A stretch of DNA of 64,000 nt, from assembly GCF_019222765.1 (NCBI RefSeq), contig NZ_CP078145.1, positions 310,001-374,000 on the forward strand, in the 5' to 3' direction. How positions within the stretch are numbered: the stretch's first letter is position 1; every line of letters begins with the position of its first letter. The DNA comes from Nocardia iowensis (GTDB lineage: Bacteria; Actinomycetota; Actinomycetes; Mycobacteriales; Mycobacteriaceae). A model generated the notes under the pieces. The model did not search any database. It saw nothing but the letters and a program-made list of their open reading frames with translations, and was not told the DNA's origin. Position numbers and translations under genes: made by a program. Below are positions 1-8,323 of this stretch, piece after piece.

Positions 1-2
1 GC

Positions 3-1085
3 GACATCACCCAAATCCGCTGGCGCGACGTGGAACCCGTCGACATCCTCGTCGGCGGGTTCCCTTGCCAGGACGTTTCCCTCGCCGGTCATCTCGCCGG
101 CCTCGGCAAGGAAACACGCTCCGGGCTCTGGTTATACATGGCCGAGGCAATCGTGGCACTCGAACCTCGGCATGTGCTCATCGAGAATGTCGAAGGACTA
201 CTAAGTGCCTACGCCGTACGCGCAATGGAACCCACGCCGGATGCTGTGGGAAGCCACCGAGATCGACCTAGTGTCCGGGCTGCCGGTGCCGTTCTCGGCG
301 CGCTGGCCACGCTCGGGTTCGATGCAGAGTGGACGAGCTTACGTGCGTGCGACGTCGGAGCATGCCACCGACGACGCCGAATCTTCCTCCTCGCCAACGC
401 TTCTGCCCACTCCCATGTCCCGAGATCACAAAGGCAAGGCCAACCCGCCCGGACGGACACGCAAAGGCAGGCCACGCACCCGAGGCGACGACACGCTGCC
501 CGACGCAGTGGACAGGATCTGAGGCTACTGCCGACACCATCGGTCGCCGACGGTACCGGCGGGCATATCTCTCGCTCCGGCGCCCGCATCGGCGAGCTCC
601 TCCTCGGCGGCATCGCACGCGCCCACGCCGAGGGCACACTCCTGCCCACACCCCGCGCCAGTGACGGAGCCAAAGGCTCACCGCGCCAACATGGCTCAGG
701 CGGCGACCTCATGCTCCCCTCGGCGATCTACGCGCTCACACACGGCCCCCACCGCGGGCACGAACGCGACAGCATCGACAGCGCCCCTGCACTCGGATCC
801 GACCCCAGCAGATGGGGGATCTACGCGAACGCGATCGCCCGCCAGGAAGCGCTGACCCGCCCGCCCCCGCCACCGAATGAGCCCAATCGCGACGGAAACC
901 CTCGCCTGTCACCAGCGTTCGCGGAATGGATGATGATGATGCCCCGTCGGTGGGTCACCGATCCCGAGATCGGTCTGTCGCGTGTCCAGCAGTTGCGCAT
1001 CATCGGCAACAGCGTCGTCGTCCCCTGCGCAGTCGAGGCATACAGGCAACTGCGCGCCCGCCAGCCGCTGGAGGACGTCGCATGA
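3..1085 (+). CDS. DNA (cytosine-5-)-methyltransferase, 5' end outside the window
   Basis: This gene methylates the C5 position of cytosine in DNA using S-adenosylmethionine. The frame is already open at the first base, so the start and the SAM-binding motif I lie upstream of the window. The catalytic motif IV reads GGFPCQDVS with the nucleophilic Cys at visible residue 22. Motif VI follows as IENVEGL, motif VIII as RRRRIFLLA, and motif X as IIGNSVVVP near the C-terminus. A target-recognition region between VIII and X holds two similar LLPTP.ASDG segments. Its stop overlaps the next start in an ATGA arrangement, so it belongs to the same operon as the downstream phage-like genes. Phages commonly carry such enzymes to escape host restriction. 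The family call is secure; the target sequence is unknown. Confidence 0.93.
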   Translation, partial: DITQIRWRDVEPVDILVGGFPCQDVSLAGHLAGLGKETRSGLWLYMAEAIVALEPRHVLIENVEGLLSAYAVRAMEPTPDAVGSHRDRPSVRAAGAVLGALATLGFDAEWTSLRACDVGACHRRRRIFLLANASAHSHVPRSQRQGQPARTDTQRQATHPRRRHAARRSGQDLRLLPTPSVADGTGGHISRSGARIGELLLGGIARAHAEGTLLPTPRASDGAKGSPRQHGSGGDLMLPSAIYALTHGPHRGHERDSIDSAPALGSDPSRWGIYANAIARQEALTRPPPPPNEPNRDGNPRLSPAFAEWMMMMPRRWVTDPEIGLSRVQQLRIIGNSVVVPCAVEAYRQLRARQPLEDVA

Positions 1086-1237
1086 GCGTCCTGCACTACG
1101 CCGACGGAACCATCGTGTCCGACAGCGACCTCGAATCGATTGCGCGCGCATTCGGATTCTCCTCCGCCCGCCGGTGGATCGACTACCACGCCGCCGCAGA
1201 GAAGCGACGAAATCACCATGACAGGAACGCGGCATGA
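1082..1237 (+). CDS. Small hypothetical protein (51 aa)
   Basis: A 51-residue protein starts at the ATG that overlaps the methyltransferase stop. It reads MSVLHYADGTIVSDSDLESI and continues with ARAFGFSSARRWIDYHAAAE, followed by a basic tail. The middle looks like a short helix-turn-helix (LESIARAFGFSSARRWIDYH), so a small DNA-binding or accessory role is possible. I recognise no family. The overlap and codon bias support translation. Confidence 0.6.
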   Translation: MSVLHYADGTIVSDSDLESIARAFGFSSARRWIDYHAAAEKRRNHHDRNAA

Positions 1238-1280
1238 ACGCCGCACCGTTCCTTCCTGTCGAGCACCGGAAGGAGGAACC

Positions 1281-2309
1281 GTGGCTCGCGAGTTCGCGAA
1301 GCTCTATCTGAGCATCAACGGCGACGTCGACTTCGAATCATTGACCGCCGACGCGCAAATGTTCTACACCCGAGTGCTGTTGCCCGAACCGACCCTGTCC
1401 TACTGCGGTATCGCCGACTGGCGCCCGAACCGGCTCGTGGGCAGAGCCAGCGACCTGACCCTGCCCAGAATCCTCGTCGCCGCATCCGAACTCGAACGCC
1501 GCCGCTACATCCTCGTCGACATCGCGACCGAGGAAGTGCTCGTCCGCTCGCTCATCCGCCGCGACCATCTACTGCGCAACCCGAAGATGGCCGCTGCGGT
1601 CACCACGGCCTACTACGCCGCCGCCTCCCGCACCCTGCGTGCGGCCATCATCACCGAGATCCAACGGGTTCGCCGCGAACACCCCGAGTACTCGTCGTGG
1701 AGCCACAAAGATTCCGCCGAGCGGCTCAACCAACTGCTGACGATGCCCAACCTCGACACGGTCGGCTACACCAACACAATTCAGATCCCCGACACCGATA
1801 CCGGACCGGTCCCGAATACCAATACCGAGCCGGTCCACGACACCGTATCCGAAACAATGACCGATACCGTTGCCGACCCGAGCGCCGAATACCAATCGGA
1901 ACACCAATCGAATTCGGCACTGATCCCCAGCACCTACACCCCACACCCTGCACCCTCTGGTGGTGGTGACGTAACTACGGAAGCTCACGTGGGCTCACCC
2001 GCGGACGGCGAGCCGCCACCACGCAGGTGCCTCCGGCACCGCGACGAACCCTCACCACCGCCGTGCCGCGCCTGCGGCGAGACACGGAAGGCCCGCGATG
2101 CGTGGGAACGGGTCCACGCCAACACGATTCGCGTCGCAATACGCGCCGACCGCGACGCTGGCCACAGGTGCGGGATGTGCGATGGTCGCTGGCGCAATCC
2201 ACCACCTGAGCTGCTGGCACTCCACCCGGACCCGCCGGTGGTCCGATGCGACCACCGCACCCCGACCAGCCTCGACCACTGGCACACCAGCGAGGACCGC
2301 CGTGGCTGA
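1281..2309 (+). CDS. Phage replication-initiation-like protein
   Basis: The GTG start at 1281 has a clear ribosome binding site (AAGGAGG at 1270-1276), giving 342 aa. The N-terminal 110 residues (MAREFAKLYLSINGDVDFES..., then LSYCGIADWRPNRLVG) match what I recall of actinophage replication-initiation or helix-turn-helix DNA-binding proteins, which normally carry a winged-helix fold here. A low-complexity linker (about residues 165-215) is rich in D, T, N and P and is built on degenerate GAYACC-type codon repeats near 1780-1890. The C-terminal region has paired Cys/His groups (CLRHRDEPSPPPCRAC and HRCGMCDGRW) that could bind zinc. It overlaps the next gene by 8 bases. The replication role is inferred from family resemblance and position. 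Confidence 0.6.
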   Translation: MAREFAKLYLSINGDVDFESLTADAQMFYTRVLLPEPTLSYCGIADWRPNRLVGRASDLTLPRILVAASELERRRYILVDIATEEVLVRSLIRRDHLLRNPKMAAAVTTAYYAAASRTLRAAIITEIQRVRREHPEYSSWSHKDSAERLNQLLTMPNLDTVGYTNTIQIPDTDTGPVPNTNTEPVHDTVSETMTDTVADPSAEYQSEHQSNSALIPSTYTPHPAPSGGGDVTTEAHVGSPADGEPPPRRCLRHRDEPSPPPCRACGETRKARDAWERVHANTIRVAIRADRDAGHRCGMCDGRWRNPPPELLALHPDPPVVRCDHRTPTSLDHWHTSEDRRG

Positions 2310-3225
2310 GCACACCCTCTTCGGAGCCGTCGATCCGCTACGCCCCGGACTCGACGCCCCGACACCGATCCAGGACGTCGCTCGACTCGCCGCCTCCGGT
2401 CGCAGAGAGCGCGTCCTGCGGCTGCGGCACCAAGCCGAGCAGATCTTCAGCGACGCCCTCGCCACGCATCTGGGCCGACACCGCGTCGCCGCCGTGTGCG
2501 TGCTGTTCTCCGGCGGCAGCGACTCCACCAGCCTCGCGCATCTGTTCCGGCACCGCGCCACGCATGCGATCCACTGCAACACCACGATCGGCATCGAGGC
2601 CACCCGGGAGTTCGTCCGCGCGACCTGCCTCGAATGGGATCTGCCGCTGCTGGAAGAGATTGCACCAAAACCATTCCGCCAGTTGGTGGTCGAGCGCGGC
2701 TTCCCTGGACCGCCGATGCATCCGAAGATGTACTCCCGGCTCAAGGAACGCGGCCTGCGCCAAGCCCGCCGCAAGCTGGTCGCCGACACCCGCCGCGAGC
2801 GCGTGGTGTTCCTGGCCGGACGCAGGCGCCAGGAGTCGCGCCGCCGAGCCCGTGTTCCGCTGCACGAGCGCGACGGCTCGGTCATCTGGATCTCACCGAT
2901 CGCGAACTGGACCGTGCTCGACCTGAACACCTACCGCCAGCTCGCCGGTGACGTCCCGGTCAATCCCGTGAGCCAACTGCTGCACATGTCCGGTGAATGC
3001 CTGTGCGGCAGCTTCGCCAAACCCGGTGAGCTCGAACAGATCCGCGCCTGGTACCCCGACACCGACGCCGAGATCGACTCAATCGCCGCCGAGGTCACCG
3101 CCGCCGGACACCGCCCGCCCCACAACCGGTGGGGCCACGGTTCCGGCCGCCGATCCCGCGCCGCCGGACCACTGTGCAGCGACTGCCAGCTTCGACTGTT
3201 CGATCTCGACGAGGAGGCATCCTGA
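2302..3225 (+). CDS. Phosphoadenosine phosphosulfate reductase-like PP-loop protein
   Basis: This 307-aa protein belongs to the PAPS reductase/adenine-nucleotide alpha hydrolase fold. The PP-loop SGGSDST is at residues 70-76. A Cys-rich segment (SGECLCGSFAKPGE) follows near residue 235, and a CSDC pair sits near the C-terminus, so an iron-sulfur cluster or zinc site is possible. Actinophages often carry such PP-loop proteins beside methyltransferases. Relatives such as DndC act in DNA phosphorothioation, but no partner Dnd genes are visible here, so a DNA-modification role is only a possibility. The GTG start overlaps the upstream stop by 8 bases. Confidence 0.8.
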   Translation: MAEHTLFGAVDPLRPGLDAPTPIQDVARLAASGRRERVLRLRHQAEQIFSDALATHLGRHRVAAVCVLFSGGSDSTSLAHLFRHRATHAIHCNTTIGIEATREFVRATCLEWDLPLLEEIAPKPFRQLVVERGFPGPPMHPKMYSRLKERGLRQARRKLVADTRRERVVFLAGRRRQESRRRARVPLHERDGSVIWISPIANWTVLDLNTYRQLAGDVPVNPVSQLLHMSGECLCGSFAKPGELEQIRAWYPDTDAEIDSIAAEVTAAGHRPPHNRWGHGSGRRSRAAGPLCSDCQLRLFDLDEEAS

Positions 3226-3665
3226 TGACACCAAACTCCCGCCGACCCCTTCTGGCCCTCACCCATAACGGGCCGACCGTGCACGTGATTACCAGCGGAA
3301 CCGGGGCCGACTACCAGATCGTGCGCATCTTCACCGACCCCGCCGAGGCCGGGGTATTCCTCGTCGGCCACAACGCGCGCCCCGAAAACGACCAGGCCAG
3401 CATCGAGGAATGGGCGATCACCCAGACCGCGCCCGAGCAAATCCTGTGGTGGCGGGTTCGCTGGGACCACGAAACCGAAACCATAGACCCGCCCGAACAA
3501 TTCGCGCAGTGGACCGACGAACTGTCGCTCTTCTCCGTCGAAACCTGCACCTGGCGCACCACAACCGGCGACATCGTCGCGCTATCTACCGACCGCGCCC
3601 GTGCCGTCGCCGCACTCATCGCGGAGGTCACTTGCAACGCACAGCCCGAATCGGGAGCATCGTGA
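3225..3665 (+). CDS. Hypothetical protein in phage modification operon (146 aa)
   Basis: The start ATG overlaps the preceding TGA by one base, and GAGGAGG lies at the right distance (3211-3217). The protein is acidic and beta-rich, with regularly spaced hydrophobic strands and the segments VHVITSGTGADYQIVRIFTD and EQILWWRVRWD. No membrane segment or known motif is visible. Its place between the PP-loop gene and the methyltransferase suggests an accessory role in phage DNA metabolism. I do not recognise the family. Confidence 0.65.
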   Translation: MTPNSRRPLLALTHNGPTVHVITSGTGADYQIVRIFTDPAEAGVFLVGHNARPENDQASIEEWAITQTAPEQILWWRVRWDHETETIDPPEQFAQWTDELSLFSVETCTWRTTTGDIVALSTDRARAVAALIAEVTCNAQPESGAS

Positions 3666-4654
3666 GCCTCTACCACCGCGACGAGGTGACCACCTTGCAC
3701 CTCGGTGACGCACTCGACGTGCTGCGCGAGATGCCCGACAGCAGTGTCGACTGCGTGGTGACCTCGCCCCCGTACTGGGGGTTACGCGACTACGGCGTGC
3801 CCGGCCAGTACGGGCAGGAGATGACACCCGAGCAGTACGTCGAGAGACTGCGGGCGGTGTTCGCAGAGATCCGCCGCGTCCTCACCATCGACGGCACCTG
3901 CTGGCTCAACCTCGGCGACACCTACCTCGACAAGAGCCTCGTCGGCGTGCCGTGGCTGGTGGCCTTCGCGCTGGGCCGCGACGGCTGGATCCGCCGCAAC
4001 GCCGTGGTCTGGTTCAAGACCAACGCCATGCCCTCCAGCGCGACTGATCGCCTATCGTCACGGTACGAGCTGGTCTTTCTACTTACCCGCTCCAAGCGGT
4101 ACTGGTTCGACCTCGACGCGATCCGCAAGCCCTACACCGGCGACCGATCCGCATCCCGACGCTCCCGCAGCGGGTGCACCAGCAAACCCACCTCCATCGC
4201 CTCGCCGTGGAACGCCCAGACCAACCTCTCCGCCGACGGAACCCGCCACACAGCCGCACATCCGGCCGGCGGAAACCCCGGCGATCTCTGGGAGCAGGCC
4301 AACCAGCCATTCGCTGAAGCGCACTTCGCTGTCATGGCCACCGCCATCGCTGAACGCTGCATCCGAGCAGGCTGCCCGCCCTATCGCTGCCGCACCTGCA
4401 GCCACGCATCGAAACGACGGCCCTCCAAGCATGAAGAGAACTCCGAACTGACCGGGGAGTGGAGCACCTGCGGGCACAGCGACTTTCGGCGCGGTGTGGT
4501 ACTGGATCCGTTCTCCGGCAGCGGCACCAGCGGTCTCGCCGCCCACCGTTATGGCCGCGCCTACATCGGCATCGATCTCAACAGCGCTTACCTCGACCTG
4601 TCCCTGCGTACCCGACTGCGACAGGGCGTGCTCGACCTCGGGGCCGCCTCGTGA
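3662..4654 (+). CDS. Site-specific DNA methyltransferase, beta-class (N4-cytosine or N6-adenine)
   Basis: This 330-aa enzyme methylates an exocyclic amino group in DNA. Catalytic motif IV, TSPPYWG, lies near residues 34-40, and the SAM-binding motif LDPFSGSGTSG is near the C-terminus. That IV-before-I order defines the beta class. The SPPYW form is most common in N4-cytosine enzymes, though some N6-adenine enzymes have it. A Cys-rich insert in the last third (CPPYRCRTC...CGHSDF) could bind zinc. The GTG start overlaps the upstream gene by 4 bases. It is one of three DNA methyltransferases in the left 12 kb and probably protects phage DNA from restriction. Confidence 0.9.
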   Translation: MSLYHRDEVTTLHLGDALDVLREMPDSSVDCVVTSPPYWGLRDYGVPGQYGQEMTPEQYVERLRAVFAEIRRVLTIDGTCWLNLGDTYLDKSLVGVPWLVAFALGRDGWIRRNAVVWFKTNAMPSSATDRLSSRYELVFLLTRSKRYWFDLDAIRKPYTGDRSASRRSRSGCTSKPTSIASPWNAQTNLSADGTRHTAAHPAGGNPGDLWEQANQPFAEAHFAVMATAIAERCIRAGCPPYRCRTCSHASKRRPSKHEENSELTGEWSTCGHSDFRRGVVLDPFSGSGTSGLAAHRYGRAYIGIDLNSAYLDLSLRTRLRQGVLDLGAAS

Positions 4655-5376
4655 CACACGACGAGCCGATTCACCAATGCCGCCAAGCCGCGCATTGTAA
4701 GTCCCGAGTCCGTGACGACAATGGGCACTGGCACGGCGGAGGCGTCGAACGCCCCGACAGCCTCTGCCGAGGCTGCGAGCAGGCCGCCTTCGAGGCGATC
4801 CGCCAGCTCTACGACGACTGGCTACTGCTCGAAGCCGCGAAACTTCAACCGCCGCCGAAAGACCGAGCTCCAAAAGTCACCCACACAGCGTTGTACTCGG
4901 TACCGATCCGCCTCGACATCGACACCGTCCAATCCGCCATCGAGGACGAAACCCTCACCTGGACCATCACCCTCACCCGCGGGGAGCCTCTGCCGACCTC
5001 CCGCACCCTGTGCGTACGCCGGTGCGTGTCCACCTTGTCTGCGAACCTCGGCACCCTGGTCGATCTCCCACGTCGACAGCGTTGGCGCATGACACCACTG
5101 GCCGATGGCGGCGACGAGCCACAGAGCGTCGACCTCGACGGCGTAGACGCGGTCCTCAAGCTAGCCGCACTGCACCATCGAGCGCGAGAAGTGCTTGGCC
5201 TCAACGAAACCCGCATCTGGCTACCGGATCCTTGCCACGTGTGCGGCGTCAAAGCACTGACCTCGTCCCCGGACCAAGAGACGGTCACCTGCCAGTCCTG
5301 CCGGACTGTCTGGGCCAAGGAAGAATTCGCCCGCCTCAATGGCGTTGGCGTCCTCGATCCGGAACGAGCATCGTGA
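4651..5376 (+). CDS. Zinc-ribbon-containing hypothetical protein
   Basis: This 241-aa protein starts at a GTG overlapping the methyltransferase stop. Cys/His pairs near the N-terminus (CRQAAHC and SLCRGC) and a C-terminal zinc ribbon (CHVCGVKALTSSPDQETVTC then QSC) suggest two metal sites. The central part is alpha/beta without recognised motifs. Such zinc-ribbon proteins occur in early operons of actinophages, often with unknown function. It is translationally coupled to genes on both sides. Confidence 0.7.
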   Translation: MTHDEPIHQCRQAAHCKSRVRDDNGHWHGGGVERPDSLCRGCEQAAFEAIRQLYDDWLLLEAAKLQPPPKDRAPKVTHTALYSVPIRLDIDTVQSAIEDETLTWTITLTRGEPLPTSRTLCVRRCVSTLSANLGTLVDLPRRQRWRMTPLADGGDEPQSVDLDGVDAVLKLAALHHRAREVLGLNETRIWLPDPCHVCGVKALTSSPDQETVTCQSCRTVWAKEEFARLNGVGVLDPERAS

Positions 5377-5750
5377 CAACCGACCCATGGCCCTTCCCCA
5401 GGGACACCTCGCTGCAACGCGCCCGCAAGATCGCAGGCTCCTACCGCGCCGCCCTCCACGCGGTCGACCCTCAACGGTGTGCCGAGCTTGACCGACGCGC
5501 AACTGAGCTCGGCCAAGGCTGGGTCGCGCCGGTCGAACTACCAGCGTATTTGGCCGAGCATGCACTCGATGCAGAACTATCCGCCACCGACATTGAGCAC
5601 TTCTGGCGCATCCCCGCGTCAACCATTCGAACGTGGGCGCACCGCGGCCTCATCACTGGTCGCCTCGGCCCGCGCCGTACCACGATCTACCGCGTGCGAG
5701 ATGTTCTATCGCAGCAATCACGCCAACCGAAACGCCGTGATAGACGCTGA
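5373..5750 (+). CDS. Helix-turn-helix protein (MerR/excisionase-like)
   Basis: This 125-aa protein begins at a GTG overlapping the upstream stop. The C-terminal half reads IEHFWRIPASTIRTWAHRGL and continues ITGRLGPRRTTIYRVRDVLS, the pattern of a MerR or excisionase-type winged helix in which a helix selects DNA and a short wing follows. The first 60 residues are helical, with no recognised domain. It is the last gene of the overlapping operon that begins with the C5 methyltransferase. It may regulate the operon or the choice between early and late expression; that is inference. Confidence 0.7.
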   Translation: MTTDPWPFPRDTSLQRARKIAGSYRAALHAVDPQRCAELDRRATELGQGWVAPVELPAYLAEHALDAELSATDIEHFWRIPASTIRTWAHRGLITGRLGPRRTTIYRVRDVLSQQSRQPKRRDRR

Positions 5751-5801
5751 TCTCGACCAAAAATTAGCAGGACAGAGGTCAACGGCCTTTACGCTGACGA
5801 C

Positions 5802-6731
5802 ATGAGCCCGACCGCTTCCAAGGTATCGCTCGATCGTGAGATCGAGCTGTTGCGGATGCGCACGTTGCTTTTCGACGGTGGGGTCGACGAGCTCAGGATG
5901 CGCACGGCACTCCACGACCTCCAGAAGTTCGACGTGCGATTCATGAAAGCCACAGGCGCGACCCAGCTCGACAACACGGTGTTCCTCGACATCGTGCGCG
6001 TCTCCTTCCATGAGATGACCCGGCGCGGAACCGTCCAGAGCCACCGCCTTACCCGGCATCGGTCCCACCGCCATGCCGAGGATCTGAACGAATCGCTACC
6101 TGTAATCAAGTGGCTCCACCGCTCGGGTTCGTTCCGGACCGCCACTCTCCGATTCGCGCACGCAGACGTCGAACGTCGAGCGCTCGGCAGGGCAGGACGC
6201 GAGTTTGAGTTCACCGAGGATGCTGTCTTTCTCGATTTCAACGTCCACCAAGCATCACGACTCGCCTGTGAAGCGCTGGCCAGTGGCAATGCTGTCCCGC
6301 CGCCAGTGGCACCTGAAGGCGGCTATCCGCGGCGCGCCGACCGCCTACTCGTAGAGCTACTGCAACGTCAAGGTAGGGCGCATCGAGCGGGGGCGGCATC
6401 GACGTCGGGAGTATCACGCGACGTTTTCCGCCGCGCGCTTGAAGTCATGCTGAGCGCAGCTGGGACTACTTACCACCGTATTCGGGCCCAGCTGTGGACC
6501 GCTAGCAAGATCGTCGGACTGACCGAAGCGCTCGGCGTACCTCAACGCCTTCTTTCTGCCGAAGCAACACGAGCGGCCTCTGCCATCATCCGGGTCCGTG
6601 CCGAGCGACGCGCCACGCATGCGTGCCCTGGCCGGACCGTTGCTGCCTCACCGCATGTAAGCCGAGGCCCTAACACCGCAGGTACTCCTTCGATTCCAAA
6701 TCACCTGCGGGGCTTGCGCATCCAACACTGA
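5802..6731 (+). CDS. Hypothetical protein (309 aa)
   Basis: An open frame of 309 codons with actinobacterial GC3 bias follows the modification operon after about 50 bases. The protein is Arg-rich and helical (SLDREIELLRMRTLLFDGGV, later DRLLVELLQRQGRAHR). No catalytic motif, membrane segment or signal peptide is visible. The start at 5802 lacks a strong ribosome binding site, so the true start could be internal. The opposite strand is also open over 5789-6289, but its codon use is poorer. The function is unknown. Confidence 0.5.
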   Translation: MSPTASKVSLDREIELLRMRTLLFDGGVDELRMRTALHDLQKFDVRFMKATGATQLDNTVFLDIVRVSFHEMTRRGTVQSHRLTRHRSHRHAEDLNESLPVIKWLHRSGSFRTATLRFAHADVERRALGRAGREFEFTEDAVFLDFNVHQASRLACEALASGNAVPPPVAPEGGYPRRADRLLVELLQRQGRAHRAGAASTSGVSRDVFRRALEVMLSAAGTTYHRIRAQLWTASKIVGLTEALGVPQRLLSAEATRAASAIIRVRAERRATHACPGRTVAASPHVSRGPNTAGTPSIPNHLRGLRIQH

Positions 6732-6769
6732 CCGACGGAGCGCTCCCCGTGTTCCCACAGGAGTGCACC

Positions 6770-7036
6770 TTGCCGGACCTTTCCCACCCCGACTGGGGAA
6801 ACACCACCCAGCTTCTCGCGGTCATCGTCCTGACGCCTGTGATCACGCTGACCGTCCTGACCGCCTTAACCGCGCTCGTCGCAGTCATCAGCTCAAAGAA
6901 GTGCGGCGACCGCGCAATCCGAGTGTTTGAATCGACCCTCGAAGCACTCCTGTGGCTGATGGGCGCTGTACTCCGCGTCCACCGGAGACAAGAACCACAG
7001 CGCAACCGTCAGCCTCGAAACAGGTTCCGGCGGTGA
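6770..7036 (+). CDS. Small membrane protein
   Basis: The TTG at 6770 has an excellent AGGAG six bases upstream (6759-6763), so I prefer it to the GTG at 6749. The 88-aa product has one long hydrophobic stretch near its N-terminus (VIVLTPVITLTVLTALTALV), predicted to be a membrane helix, followed by a very basic tail ending NRFRR. It overlaps the next gene by 4 bases. A role in superinfection exclusion or lysis control is possible but unproven. Confidence 0.55.
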   Translation: MPDLSHPDWGNTTQLLAVIVLTPVITLTVLTALTALVAVISSKKCGDRAIRVFESTLEALLWLMGAVLRVHRRQEPQRNRQPRNRFRR

Positions 7037-7266
7037 CCGCGCCGCAGCGCAGGGGACGGCCCAGGACGTGCCCAGACGACGTCGTGCGCCGGATCGTTGA
7101 AATGCACCAGAACGGGGTGGGGTACCGCGACATCTGTCGATCGCTCAACGCCGATGGGATCCCCACTCCTGCAGGGCGCCCGAAGTGGTACCCGTCCTAC
7201 GTCTCTCGGTTGTTGAACACGCGGAACGTTGTCGAAACGTTCGGTGGGCCCAGGTCGAGACGATAG
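7033..7266 (+). CDS. Recombinase-domain-like helical DNA-binding protein
   Basis: This 77-aa protein starts at a GTG overlapping the upstream stop. The segment VVRRIVEMHQNGVGYRDICR then LNADGIPTPAGRPKWYPSYV resembles the helical domain that follows the catalytic domain of large serine recombinases, in which short helices recognise att DNA. The catalytic resolvase domain is absent, so this is not an active integrase by itself. It may be a free-standing DNA-binding protein or a remnant of one. Confidence 0.6.
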   Translation: MTAPQRRGRPRTCPDDVVRRIVEMHQNGVGYRDICRSLNADGIPTPAGRPKWYPSYVSRLLNTRNVVETFGGPRSRR

Positions 7267-7269
7267 CCG

Positions 7270-8160
7270 TCAGGACCGCCAGACCGGCTCGCCGAACCGT
7301 TCCCGGTATTTGTTGTCGATGTGCTGGAGATCAGGTGCTTGCTGGAGGCCGAACACCCTCGTTGCTGCTAGCCAGCATCTGTCCTGATCGGAACGCATCA
7401 GTAGGAGGTCTTGATGCCATTGACCGTTCCTGGCGGTGAAGAACGCCCGAAGGTAGTTCTCGTCTTTCAGCCGCCATTTCACTGACCCGTAATAGGCGGG
7501 TGCGTCGAGGTCGCCCCATTCCTGGGTGTACAGCTGTTGGCCGGTGTCCATGTCGACGATCCGGATGGTGACGTTGTAGAGCGGGTACTCCCCGTCCTTG
7601 ATGACGGTGAACTGCTGGGCTACCGCTGCGACGAGGTCGAAGTGGTACAGCATGACGTGCGCGTAGGTGTCACCGCCTGTGATCGTCGCGCGCTGCCGTG
7701 CCTCGGCGTTCTCGTCCTCCAGGTGGAACTGCCGTCGTACTGGACCCATGCGCGGCTGGTCGAGCACCGCGACGCAGCGCTCCAGGTGATACAGCTCGGC
7801 CGCCTTGTCGGTCATCCCAGCTAATTCGTTCCGCTCAGTGACCGTCAGCTCCTGGTTGGTGACGAAAGCGATGCCATCGGCGCCGTTCGCTTCGACGCCG
7901 GCCAAATCCGCACGGAACTTCTTCTTGATCGCGCTGATGCGCTGCTGCCCGCGGGGAAAGTGCACGGCCATGATCCACTTCTTGCCGTCGCGATCGGCGA
8001 CAGCGTCTCGTCGGCCATCCGGCCCGCCGAGCGGATGCGAGGGGTCGAGATTCTTGTAGCCGTCGGCGAGCAGAACCTGCGCAGCGAGGCGCTCTGAGAG
8101 GGCTTGTCCGTAGGTCCATTCGCGCAGCCGGTGCCAGGTCTCATCGGGTCGCTTGGACAT
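7270..8160 (-). CDS. Restriction-endonuclease-like protein
   Basis: The gene runs leftward, opposite to its neighbours. I place the start at the ATG ending at 8160 because AAGGAG lies seven bases upstream; the further ATG at 8184 has no such site. The first 70 residues of the 296-aa protein (GQALSERLAAQVLLADGYKN, then HPLGGPDGRRDAVADRDGKK and WIMAVHFPRGQQ) resemble the core of PD-(D/E)XK nucleases, but the usual ExK reads as AVHF, so the catalytic centre is altered or inactive. The C-terminal half has a beta-rich region of unknown type. Its convergent position beside a PIN-domain gene suggests a defence or exclusion locus. Confidence in the fold is moderate and in the function low. Confidence 0.55.
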   Translation of the reverse strand: MSKRPDETWHRLREWTYGQALSERLAAQVLLADGYKNLDPSHPLGGPDGRRDAVADRDGKKWIMAVHFPRGQQRISAIKKKFRADLAGVEANGADGIAFVTNQELTVTERNELAGMTDKAAELYHLERCVAVLDQPRMGPVRRQFHLEDENAEARQRATITGGDTYAHVMLYHFDLVAAVAQQFTVIKDGEYPLYNVTIRIVDMDTGQQLYTQEWGDLDAPAYYGSVKWRLKDENYLRAFFTARNGQWHQDLLLMRSDQDRCWLAATRVFGLQQAPDLQHIDNKYRERFGEPVWRS

Positions 8161-8323
8161 GCGCTGGCTCCTTGGCTCAATCATCGGGGGGAACTGTCAT
8201 TTTCGCAGGTGGCTCAGCGTCGATGATTCGGATCGTCGGCGGAGTGCCTGTGGAGAGCCTTCGTTCTGACCGGTCGATAAAGCAGAGGACGGCTGGCGCC
8301 CTTACAAGGCAAAATCTGACAGC

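Noticed and set aside
5789..6289. A 166-codon leftward frame opposite the 309-aa gene
   Set aside because: Codon use is poorer than the rightward frame, and the product has no recognisable pattern; treated as a shadow.
7033..7266. Possible phage integrase
   Set aside because: Only a helical recombinase-like DNA-binding segment of 77 residues is present; the catalytic domain is missing.
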